Source: Candidatus Aminicenantota bacterium (GTDB taxonomy: Bacteria > Acidobacteriota > Aminicenantia > Aminicenantales > UBA4085). From it: a stretch of DNA of 38,603 nt. Of the stretch, positions 15,813 through 23,465 are shown piece after piece. Made by a program: the position numbers and the translations under genes. A model generated the notes under the pieces. The model was not told the origin of the DNA, searched no databases, and worked only from the letters and a program-made list of their open reading frames with translations. The stretch covers positions 1 through 38,603 of the forward strand of contig JAPKZG010000045.1 in NCBI GenBank assembly GCA_026393895.1, given 5' to 3'. The first letter of the stretch is position 1, and each line of letters starts with the position of its first letter.

Positions 15813-17231
15813 TCAATCAAAAATTTTCCCGGGGTTGAGGATGCCGTTCGGGTCGAAGGCCCGCTTGATGCCGCGCATGAGCTCGATCTGGCCGGACGGC
15901 AGGCTGGCCGCCAGATATTTTTTCTTGACGATTCCGATCCCGTGCTCGCCCGAGACGACGCCGCCGCGGGCGAGGCCGTCGGCGTAGATTTCCGCCCGGA
16001 CGGCCTCAAACGAGGCCCTCCATTCGTCCTCGGCCAACGGAACGATCCGGCCGTCGACATACCGGGCTTTCATCAGGTGGGTATGGACGTTGCCGTCGCC
16101 GGCGTGGCCGAATGTCGGGAGCCAGGCGTTGTATTTCTCCCCGATTTCCCGGACGCGCTCGACATGGGCCGCGATCTCTCCGCGCGGGACGGCGATGTCC
16201 AGGATTTCGACCGTATGGGCCTTGATCGCCTCGTAAATCTTGCTCCGGATCGTTAAAATATTTTCCTGTTTGGCCGCCGTATCGGCGACGAAGACGTCCA
16301 GGGCACCCCGCTCCAGGGCGGTTTCGGCTACGGCTTCCGATTGCCGGTCCATGTCCGCCTCCGAGGCCGCGTCAAGGATGATGAACAAGTGGACCGAGCC
16401 GGCGTGGCAGGGCCAAGTCCGGTGCAGATGTTCCTCGGTGATTTTGATGACGTCGAGCGGAACGAACTCCAGGGCCAGCGGGACGGTGTCCCGGCCGAGC
16501 AGGACGGGCACCGTTTCGATCGCCGCTTCGAGGGAATCGAAGGGAATGACAAGCGACCGGGTCATCGCCGGCTTCGTCCGGAACTGGAGGACGGCCTTGG
16601 TGATGACTCCGAGCGTGCCTTCCGACCCGATGAACAAATGCATCAAATTGTAGCCGCTGCTCGATTTGATGAGTTTTCCGCCGAGGTTCAAAATCACTCC
16701 GGCGGCCGTCACGACCTCCAGGCCTCGGACGTAATTGCGGATGACCCCGTATTTCACGGCTCGGCTGCCGCCGGCATTGGTCGCGATCATCCCGCCGATG
16801 GCGGCGCTCTCCTCCCCCGGATGCGGAGGGAAATCGAAACCCGCCTCGGCCACCGCCTTCTCGAACTCGTTCAGGGTGACCCCGGCCTCGACGACGGCCA
16901 TCTGGTTGACCGGATCGATTTCCAAAACCCGGTTCATCCGTTCCAGGCTCAGGACGATCCCTCCCAGGGACGGAACGCACCCTCCGCACAAGCCCGTGGC
17001 TCCGCCCCGGGCCGTGACGGGAATGCGGGCTGCATCGGCAAGCTTGATAACGGCCGCCACGTCGGCCGCCGTTTTCGGCCGGACGACGATATCGGCGGAC
17101 CGGCGGATGTCGTTCAAGAAAAATTCGTCGTGGCCGTAGGCCGCGAGCGTGTCGGGATCGGCGAGCACGTTTCCGGCGCCGACAATGCCTTCGAGCGCAA
17201 CCCGGATTTCGGGAGTGATAAATTGGGGCAT
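15813..17231 (-). CDS. FAD-linked oxidase, GlcD / D-lactate dehydrogenase family
   Basis: This 472-residue protein has the two-domain plan of the GlcD/Dld2 group. A PCMH-type FAD-binding domain (about 35-215) carries RGGATGLCGGCVPS, EAGVTLNEFEKAV, GEESAAIGGMIATNAGG and YNLMHLFIGSEGTLGVIT. The C-terminal FAD-oxidase cap ends with the metal/substrate-binding GHAGDGNVHTHL and GVVSGEHGIG. Family members oxidise 2-hydroxy acids such as glycolate or D-lactate and pass electrons to the respiratory chain. The partner genes glcE/glcF are absent here, which fits single-subunit enzymes. The substrate is not determined. The ATG is preceded by GAGGAGC. Confidence 0.93.
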   Translation of the reverse strand: MPQFITPEIRVALEGIVGAGNVLADPDTLAAYGHDEFFLNDIRRSADIVVRPKTAADVAAVIKLADAARIPVTARGGATGLCGGCVPSLGGIVLSLERMNRVLEIDPVNQMAVVEAGVTLNEFEKAVAEAGFDFPPHPGEESAAIGGMIATNAGGSRAVKYGVIRNYVRGLEVVTAAGVILNLGGKLIKSSSGYNLMHLFIGSEGTLGVITKAVLQFRTKPAMTRSLVIPFDSLEAAIETVPVLLGRDTVPLALEFVPLDVIKITEEHLHRTWPCHAGSVHLFIILDAASEADMDRQSEAVAETALERGALDVFVADTAAKQENILTIRSKIYEAIKAHTVEILDIAVPRGEIAAHVERVREIGEKYNAWLPTFGHAGDGNVHTHLMKARYVDGRIVPLAEDEWRASFEAVRAEIYADGLARGGVVSGEHGIGIVKKKYLAASLPSGQIELMRGIKRAFDPNGILNPGKIFD

Positions 17232-17253
17232 GAGGGCTCCTCGTACATCCCGG

Positions 17254-17259
17254 ATTATA
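17254..17259 (-). promoter_or_regulatory. Likely -10 element of the FAD oxidase gene
   Basis: A perfect TATAAT on the minus strand lies 22 bp before the start codon. No -35 matching consensus is found at normal spacing. Confidence 0.4.
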
Positions 17260-17277
17260 TCCTAACTCGCAAGGCTC

Positions 17278-17541
17278 GTGTAGGACTGCAAAGCCCGCCC
17301 TGACTCCTCCTGGCTCACAAGGGTCGTGAAGGGCTAACCCTCACGCCAAGGGCGGGGAGGACGGACAAAGTCCGCAAAGCCTGTCCTGACTCCGGGCGAA
17401 ATCGCCCGTCGTGTAGGACGGGGAAGCCCCGCCCTGACTCCTCCTGGCTCACAAAGTTCGCGTAGGACTGCGAAGCCTGCAAGGGTCATGAAGGACGGAC
17501 AAAGTCCGCCAAGCCTGCCCTGATTCCGGGCAAAGCCCGTC
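17278..17541. repeat. Two tandem ~134-bp repeat units rich in small hairpins
   Basis: Unit one (17278-17410) and unit two (17411-17541) align at an offset of 133-134 bp. Shared blocks are GCCCTGACTCCTCCTGGCTC (starting 17297 and 17431) and GGACGGACAAAGTCCG (17359 and 17493), followed by near-identical TCCGGGC...CCCGTC. Each unit contains short dyads with A-rich loops, such as CGGAC-AAA-GTCCG and GGGCGA-AA-TCGCCC. It fills the intergenic region upstream of the sigma-factor operon. No gene is present in it. Confidence 0.8.
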
Positions 17542-17550
17542 ATATAGGGC

Positions 17551-17578
17551 GAGCATAGTTCGCAAGCTCACTATGCTC
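17551..17578. other. Hairpin upstream of the sigma-factor gene
   Basis: GAGCATAGT (17551-17559) and ACTATGCTC (17570-17578) form a perfect 9-bp stem with a 10-nt loop, ending 30 bp before the sigma-factor ATG. It has no T-run, so it may be an operator, an mRNA leader structure or part of the adjoining repeats. Confidence 0.5.
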
Positions 17579-17608
17579 GTCAACTAATCTTTAAAAAAGG
17601 GCGTATAA

Positions 17609-18205
17609 ATGAATGAGAAGCCCGAAATGGACGAAAACACCCTGATCCGACTGGCCCGGGCGGGAGACGCGGCCGCCTGGCGAAGCTTGTTTGATGCCCA
17701 TCACCGGAAGGTTTTCAACACGGCTTTTCGTTTCCTGGCGAACCAATCGGACGCCGAGGATGTTCTCCAGGAAACGTTCGTCCGGGCTTTTCGCGGCCTG
17801 GACGGATTCGATTCGTCTTTTACCGGGGGTTTTTCCTCCTGGATCGGGCGGATCGGGGCCAATTGCAGCCTCGACGCCCTGCGGCGGAAGAAGAAAACCC
17901 GGGAAACCGTCTCTCTGGAGGATGACGCCGTGCCACTCCCTTCCGACACGACCCACGCGGCCGATCCGGAGCGGTCGACCGGAAACCGGGAGATCCGGGC
18001 CCGCATCGAGGAAGCTTTGGACGACTTGTCCCCGAAACAGCGGCTGATCTTCACCCTCCGGCATTATGAAGGATATACCACCCGGGAAATCGCCGGGATG
18101 GTCGACGTGACCGAAGGAAGCGTAAAAACCCATCTGTTCCGGGCCGTGGGGGCGCTGAGACGGCGGTTGAACCGCGTCGTCCTGGAGGATCGCTATGAAG
18201 TGTAA
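17609..18205 (+). CDS. ECF-type RNA polymerase sigma factor
   Basis: This 198-residue protein has region sigma2 (about 20-90: ALFDAHHRKVFNTAF-like start, then SDAEDVLQETFVRAFRGLDGF and FSSWIGRIGANCSLDALRRKK). An acidic variable linker follows, then region sigma4 (about 130-185: LDDLSPKQRLIFTLRHYEGYTTREIAGMVDVTEGSVKTHLFRA). This is a RpoE-like extracytoplasmic-function factor that directs polymerase to its own promoter class. Its 3' end overlaps the anti-sigma start by 11 bp, so the two are translationally coupled. The ribosome-binding site is weak (AAAAAAGGGCG). No obvious GGAAC-type ECF promoter is visible upstream, so autoregulation is not demonstrated. Confidence 0.96.
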   Translation: MNEKPEMDENTLIRLARAGDAAAWRSLFDAHHRKVFNTAFRFLANQSDAEDVLQETFVRAFRGLDGFDSSFTGGFSSWIGRIGANCSLDALRRKKKTRETVSLEDDAVPLPSDTTHAADPERSTGNREIRARIEEALDDLSPKQRLIFTLRHYEGYTTREIAGMVDVTEGSVKTHLFRAVGALRRRLNRVVLEDRYEV

Positions 18206-18920
18206 ACACGCCCGTCAAGCTCTTGTTCTCGACTACTATGGTGAGCTTTCGACGGCCGAAAAAACGGAACTCGAATCGCATCTTCGGACCTGCCGGACGT
18301 GCGACGCCGAACGGGAAGAGAACCTCCGCGTCTTCGCTCTTCTTGCGGCCAATCCGCCCGTGCCGGTTCCGATTCCGGACGCCGAACGCGTCTGGGCCGG
18401 CGTCGAATTCCGTCTCGCCGCGAAGAAAGCGCCGGAACGCCGGTGGGCCTGGGGCGGCCGGCAATGGTCGCTCGCCGGCGCGGCCCTCGTTTTGGTCCTC
18501 GTCGCCGGAATCTTCATCGGCCGGCGCATCTTTCCGCCCCAATCCCCGATCGACGCGACGTCTCTCGCATCCGGACCGTCCCGGTCGGCGGCCGCTTTGA
18601 AACCTCTCCTAGCCGGCCACCTGGAAGACCTGAAACCGCTCCTGCTCGATTACGCCAATTTTTCGCCCGACGCCGATTCGGGCCGGACCGTCACCGTCGA
18701 CGAAGACTTCCTCCGCGTGCTGATGTTCCAAAACGTGCTTCTCCGCAAAGCCCTGGCCAAGTCGGACCCGGCCGCGGCCGATCTTCTGGACGATTGCGAC
18801 CTGATCCTGAAGGAAATCATCAACCGGGACCGTCTCTCCGCCGCCTCACCCGACGCGATCCGGGGGCTGATCCGCGACCGGGACGTCCTGTTCAAACTGG
18901 AAATCATTAAAAAGACATAG
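18195..18920 (+). CDS. Membrane anti-sigma factor with ZAS zinc finger
   Basis: This 241-residue protein carries the anti-sigma zinc finger at its N-terminus: C3, then H29, C33 and C36 in HLRTCRTC (HxxxCxxC). One membrane span at about 92-109 separates it from a ~130-residue exported part. The cytoplasmic domain should hold the cognate ECF factor. The exported part is largely helical, ends in SPDAIRGLIRDRDVLFKLEI, and is the likely sensor or the contact point for the HEAT proteins encoded next. Start overlap with the sigma gene (11 bp) and a 10-bp gap to the next gene make this a tight operon. Confidence 0.93.
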   Translation: MKCKHARQALVLDYYGELSTAEKTELESHLRTCRTCDAEREENLRVFALLAANPPVPVPIPDAERVWAGVEFRLAAKKAPERRWAWGGRQWSLAGAALVLVLVAGIFIGRRIFPPQSPIDATSLASGPSRSAAALKPLLAGHLEDLKPLLLDYANFSPDADSGRTVTVDEDFLRVLMFQNVLLRKALAKSDPAAADLLDDCDLILKEIINRDRLSAASPDAIRGLIRDRDVLFKLEIIKKT

Positions 18921-18930
18921 GAGAAAAAAA

Positions 18931-20268
18931 ATGAAAAAGAAAACCCTGATCGTTCTGCTCAGCATGGTCCTGGCCCTGTCCGTCGGCGGAACCACGGCCT
19001 GGGCTCAAGCTTTAGACGATGCCCAAGCCGTCGGCGAAGCTACGGCTAGGGCTCAAGCTTTAGACGAGCCCCAAGACCAAGCCGCCGCCCAGACCCAGGC
19101 CGAGCAAAAGGCCGAACAAAAAGCTCAGCTCGAAGTTCAAAAAGCCGAACAAGCCAGGCAGGAAGCCCTGGCCAAAGCGCTTTATGAAGTCGCCAAAAAG
19201 AACATTTACGACAAGAGCTACGAGGCGGCCATCTCCCAATTCAATGAGCTCGCGGCTCAGTATGCGCAGTCCCACTACAGCCAGGAAGCGCTGTATTGGC
19301 TGGGGTACAGCCTGGACAAGTACGCGGCCACCGTTGCGGATGTCAAACAAGGGCTGTACATGAGGCAAGCCGCGATCGCGCATCTCGAAACCCTGTTGAA
19401 AAAATACCCGGCCAACACCTGGGCCAAGGACGCGAAAATTCTCGAGCTTCAGATCGCCGAAGAACTCGTCCGCAGCGGCCTCGGCAAATACCGCCAATAC
19501 ATCGACCAGGGAGTTTTAGGAGGCGTGGACGAGGGACATCTGGAAATGCCGGAGCCTCCGGAGCCCCCGGATTCTCCGATTCCTCCGAAACCGCTGGATC
19601 CGGACACCGAGCTCAAACTCGTCGCCCTGGATGCTCTCATGGGCATGGATGAAGAAAAGGCGTTTCCCATCCTCGAAAAGATGGCTTTAGGAGAAAAACG
19701 CCCCGAGCTGCGGGAAAAAGCCCTCTTCATCCTCAGCCAAAGCGACACGACGAAAGTCGTTCCGATTTTAATCAACATCGCCGAAAAAGACCCCTCCCCG
19801 GAAATGCGGAAAAAGGCGATTTTCTGGCTCGGACAGCGGGACGAAGAGACAGCCCTGGCGGCCTTGATCAAGATCTACGAGACTTCGAACGCGGAATCCA
19901 AGGACATCCTGCTGATGGCCTTCGCCGAAAGCGACAACCCCAAGGGGCTGGCCAAAATCACGGAAATCGCAAAAACCGAAAAGGATCCCGAGATCCGGTC
20001 AAAGGCCCTTTTCTGGCTCGGGCAGGCCGAAGGCGAAAAAGCGATGCCCATCCTTCTCGAGGCCTACAAAACGACCGACAACGTGAAGATCAAGCAGCAA
20101 ATCATCATGTCCCTGGCCCAGTCCGATGGGACCAAGGCCGTTCCGGCGCTCATTGACCTGGCCCGGAAGGAAACGAATTTCGAGCTCAAAAAGCAGATCA
20201 TCTTCTGGCTCGGCCAGTCGGACAACCCCGAAGCGGCCAAGTTCCTCCAGGAATTGATCGAGAAGTGA
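18931..20268 (+). CDS. Secreted HEAT-repeat protein with TPR-like N-terminus
   Basis: This 445-residue protein begins with a signal peptide (1-26, ending AWAQA). A short Gln/Ala-rich helical region follows that includes an internal duplication (AQALDD / AQALDE, 48 bp apart in DNA). Then come TPR-like helices resembling YbgF/outer-membrane assembly lipoproteins (YDKSYEAAISQFNELAAQYAQSHYSQEALYWLGYSLDKYA). A Pro-rich linker (EPPEPPDSPIPPKPLDPD) leads to six or seven HEAT-like repeats. FWLGQ occurs at about residues 297, 361 and 425 and alternates with repeats bearing FILSQ, LMAFAES or IMSLAQS, giving a super-repeat of about 64 residues. Periplasmic scaffolding or sensing for the adjacent anti-sigma factor is inference from operon position. 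Confidence 0.88.
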   Translation: MKKKTLIVLLSMVLALSVGGTTAWAQALDDAQAVGEATARAQALDEPQDQAAAQTQAEQKAEQKAQLEVQKAEQARQEALAKALYEVAKKNIYDKSYEAAISQFNELAAQYAQSHYSQEALYWLGYSLDKYAATVADVKQGLYMRQAAIAHLETLLKKYPANTWAKDAKILELQIAEELVRSGLGKYRQYIDQGVLGGVDEGHLEMPEPPEPPDSPIPPKPLDPDTELKLVALDALMGMDEEKAFPILEKMALGEKRPELREKALFILSQSDTTKVVPILINIAEKDPSPEMRKKAIFWLGQRDEETALAALIKIYETSNAESKDILLMAFAESDNPKGLAKITEIAKTEKDPEIRSKALFWLGQAEGEKAMPILLEAYKTTDNVKIKQQIIMSLAQSDGTKAVPALIDLARKETNFELKKQIIFWLGQSDNPEAAKFLQELIEK

Positions 20269-20287
20269 GCGGCGGGTGGAAAGTCCG

Positions 20288-21430
20288 ATGAAATCCTCCC
20301 ATCGAAGAATTCGGACAAGCGTTTGGACGGCGGCCTTCCTCGGGGCCGCCGTCGTTTCTCTTTCCGCGGCGGCCGCCGCCGCGTCCCAGGCGCCGGCCGG
20401 CCCGGCGTTCCTCAAAGGCCGCGTCCATGACCTTGCCCGCCCCAACGCGGGACCGGAAGAGCGGTTTGCCGCGGCCAAGGCCGAAGCGGCCAAATCCGGG
20501 GCGAACAAGACGTTCTTCGCCGCGGCGATGTTCCCGGCCGCGAGTAAAATCCATTACGACCGGCACGGCGGCGGCGATGAGCCTTATTCGGTCTCCGTGG
20601 ACGCGACCCGGATCGAGATCAGCGAAAAGTCGGGAGGCGGCTGGTCGGTCAGCGACGGCGATAACGCCGGAAAGCCCGCCCCGGCCGTCTGGCTCCTTCT
20701 CTGCGATGGAAAGACGGGTGTGCTCATCGACGCGGCGGTGTTGGACCCCGAGCGGACCTACGAATTCTCCGGCCCGCCCGTCTACTGGCTCGGAAACGCC
20801 GCGGGCGGGGAAAGCCTGACCTTCATCGAAAAACTTTTCCGGGCGAACCCGGATTCGGACATTCAGGAGAAGATCCTCTTCCTCATCAGTTGCCACGCCG
20901 AGCCCCGGGTGTACGATATTCTCCACAAAATTGCCCTGGAGGACCGGGATACCGAGGTCCGGCGGTCCGCCGTTTTCTGGCTCGGCAACATCGGCGACGC
21001 CCGAAGCCTCGCCGGATTGAAGGAGATTTTCCGGAAGGATCACGACCCGGAAATCAGGGAGCACGTCATTTTCGCCCTGTCTCTCCGCAAGGAAAAAGAG
21101 GCCGTCGTCGAGATGATCCGCATCGCCCGGGAGGATGGCGACGATTCCGTCCGGGAAAAGGCCGTTTTCTGGCTCGGGCAGAAAGCCTCGGCGGAATGCG
21201 TCAAGGCCCTCAAAGACGTCATTCTGTCGCCGACGGAGAACGACCAGCTCAAGGAACAGGCCGTGTTCGCCATCAGCCAGCTCCCCAATGACAAGGCCGT
21301 CCCGATGCTGCTCGATATCGCCAAGACCCACAAGAACGCTTCCGTCCGGAAGAAAGCGATTTTCTGGCTAGGGCAGACCGGTGATCCGGCCGCTTTGAAA
21401 TTCTTCGAAGAAATATTATTGAAAAAATAG
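20288..21430 (+). CDS. Second secreted HEAT-repeat protein
   Basis: ATG at 20288 follows GGTGGAAAG and is preferred to GTG at 20276. The 380-residue protein has a signal peptide (to about 32, AAAAAASQ). The N-terminal ~150 residues are of unknown fold and include PYSVSVDATRIEIS and VWLLLCDGKTGVLIDAAVLDP. A C-terminal HEAT array closely resembles that of the preceding gene: FWLGN or FWLGQ at three places (DNA 20975, 21167, 21362) alternates with FLISC, FALSL and FAISQ, and both proteins end in a [SG]DP/NPxAxKF helix. The two genes look like a duplication with replaced N-termini. It is the last gene of the sigma/anti-sigma operon, 19 bp after its paralogue. Function unknown. Confidence 0.87.
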   Translation: MKSSHRRIRTSVWTAAFLGAAVVSLSAAAAAASQAPAGPAFLKGRVHDLARPNAGPEERFAAAKAEAAKSGANKTFFAAAMFPAASKIHYDRHGGGDEPYSVSVDATRIEISEKSGGGWSVSDGDNAGKPAPAVWLLLCDGKTGVLIDAAVLDPERTYEFSGPPVYWLGNAAGGESLTFIEKLFRANPDSDIQEKILFLISCHAEPRVYDILHKIALEDRDTEVRRSAVFWLGNIGDARSLAGLKEIFRKDHDPEIREHVIFALSLRKEKEAVVEMIRIAREDGDDSVREKAVFWLGQKASAECVKALKDVILSPTENDQLKEQAVFAISQLPNDKAVPMLLDIAKTHKNASVRKKAIFWLGQTGDPAALKFFEEILLKK

Positions 21431-21438
21431 GGCCGGTT

Positions 21439-23425
21439 TCACCGCCCGCCGGCCGGCAGGTGCTCCATCAAAAATCCATACCGCAGGTTCTCGAGGTGGG
21501 GCCCGCCGATCCCGTGCCGCCGGTTGGGATATTCCATGAAATGAAATTGCTTGTTCAGTTCGATCAGCCGGTTGATCAGCCGCTGGGTCCCCTGGAAATG
21601 GACGTTGTCGTCGCCCGTGCCGTGGATGATCAGGAGTTTCCCCTCGAGCCCCTCGGCGAAGCTGAGCGGGGATCCGTCGTGATAACCCCGGACGTTGTCG
21701 GCGGGCAGGCCCATATAACGTTCCTGGTAGATGGAATCATAGAGAGTTTGATCCGGAACCGGCGCGCCGGCGACTCCGACCTTGTATAATTCCGGCGAGC
21801 GGAACATCAGGTTGAGGGTCATGGAGCCGCCGCCGCTCCACCCGTAGACGCCGACCCGGTTGAGGTCGACGTAGGGATGGGAAACGGCAAGCGCGCGGAG
21901 AGCGGCAGCCTGCTCTTTCGAAGCCAGGACTCCCACCGCGCCGTAGATCACCTTGCGCCAGGCCCGGCCCTTAGGCGCCGGGGTGCCGCGGTTGTCGAAA
22001 CTGGCGACAAGATACCCTTCGTCGGCAAGGGCCGCGGACGGCAGGAGTCTATACCCCCAACTGTCGTTCACCGTCGTATCGAACGGCTCCCCGTAAACAT
22101 AGACGATGATCGGGTATTTCTTCGAGGGATCGAACCGGCTTGGCCGGATGAGCCAGCCGTCGATTTTGACCCCGTCGTCGACCGTAACCTGGAACATCTC
22201 CGTCCGGCCGGCCAGGATCGGCCCGACCTTCGCCTTGAGTTCGGCGTTGTCGGTGAAGAGCCGCACGGACTTGTGGTCGGGCAGGCTGATCATTTCCGAA
22301 AGACCCGGAGTGTCGAACGTGGAATATCCATGGAACGCCCAGCGGCAATCCGGAGACAGGTCGTACGTATGCGTTCCCGGAATCCCGGCCGGCGTCACCC
22401 GTTCGGTTTTGCTTCCGTCGAGGCGCGAGCGATAGAGATATCGCTGGGTGGCGTTTTCAGGAGAAGCGATGTAATACAACCATCCGCCCGCGTCGTCGAC
22501 CCCGGCGACGGAAACCAGGTCGAAGGGCTCGGAGGTAATGAGCCGGGCTTGGCCGTCGCGGGAGACGGCATAGGCGTGGCGCCATCCGTCCTCTTCGCTG
22601 ACGAAGAGAAGGGCTTTGCCATTTTCGAGCCAAATAAAAGATTCGTTGATGTCCACCCAGGCCTCGTCCCGGTCGCAAAAGATCAGCCTCGTCCCGCCCG
22701 TTTCGACGTCGCCGAGCAGGACGTTGTTGGTATTTTGAAGCCGGTTCAAATGCTGGAGGATCACCTCCCGGGAGTTCTCCGCCCAGGCCATGCGGGCGAT
22801 GTAGATGTTCCGGGGGTCCCCCGGGGCGTCGATCCAGCGGGTCGGGCCGCCCGACGCGTCGACAACGCCGACGCGGACCGCCGCGTTGGTCTGGCCCGCC
22901 TTCGGGTATGGGTATTTCGTGATGACCGGGTAAAGGGAATCGGTGTAATTGACCAGGGCGAATTCCGGCACATCGCTCTGGTCGAATTGAAAGTAGGCGA
23001 TCCGGCGGCCGTCCGGGCTCCATTCGAAGCCGTCGCGGAGGCCGAACTCCTCTTCATAGACCCAATCGGAGGTGCCGTTGATGATCATCGGGGAACCGTC
23101 CGAAGTCAGCTGACGGATCGTCCCCGAGTTGGGGCGGGGTCAGCTGAGCCGCCGACATCCACATCTCCCGCTTCCCGGTCGCGGTCTCATACCGGACGAT
23201 CTCGTCGACTCCGGCAGCGTTCTTTTCCATTACACAATAGCCGGCCCCGTTGTCGATCCAGCGGCCGGTGTCGCCGCGGGCAGCGGCGAATTCGCCCGAA
23301 CTCAGGCGGCGCATCCACTCTTGGAGACTCGGGGGAACCTGGGCGGAGACAAAGACCACGCCGGTTAGCCCGACCGAGATCAGGACGGCCGCCGCGACCG
23401 CCCGGTAAAATCGTGATGTGCGCAT
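21439..23425 (-). pseudogene. S9 family (DPP IV-like) peptidase, disrupted by deletion and frameshift
   Basis: The first ~95 codons (from ATG 23425, with signal peptide and a DPP IV-like start ending MWMSAAQLTP) are in one frame. The rest is in another frame, resuming at GTIRQLTSDGSP (about 23120) and running to 21439. Between these points, related proteins as I know them have a further 70-80 residues of beta-propeller, so sequence has been lost as well as the frame shifted. The remainder is well preserved: propeller repeats, GWSGGG with the catalytic serine, GTGDDNVHF with the aspartate and RRHGIGG with the histidine. The junction is flanked by a 9-bp direct repeat GTCAGCTGA (23105-23113 and 23139-23147). 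It could be a recent mutation or an assembly error. Confidence 0.82.
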
Positions 23426-23465
23426 GATTGATCCTTTCCCCGAAGCGGAATGACGAATCGAACCG

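Noticed and set aside
17278..17541. CRISPR array
   Set aside because: There are only two units of ~134 bp, no regular 20-40 bp spacer pattern and no cas genes nearby.
21877..23427. 516-codon open frame on the plus strand
   Set aside because: It is antisense to the S9 peptidase, which has clear catalytic motifs even though its own frame is broken.
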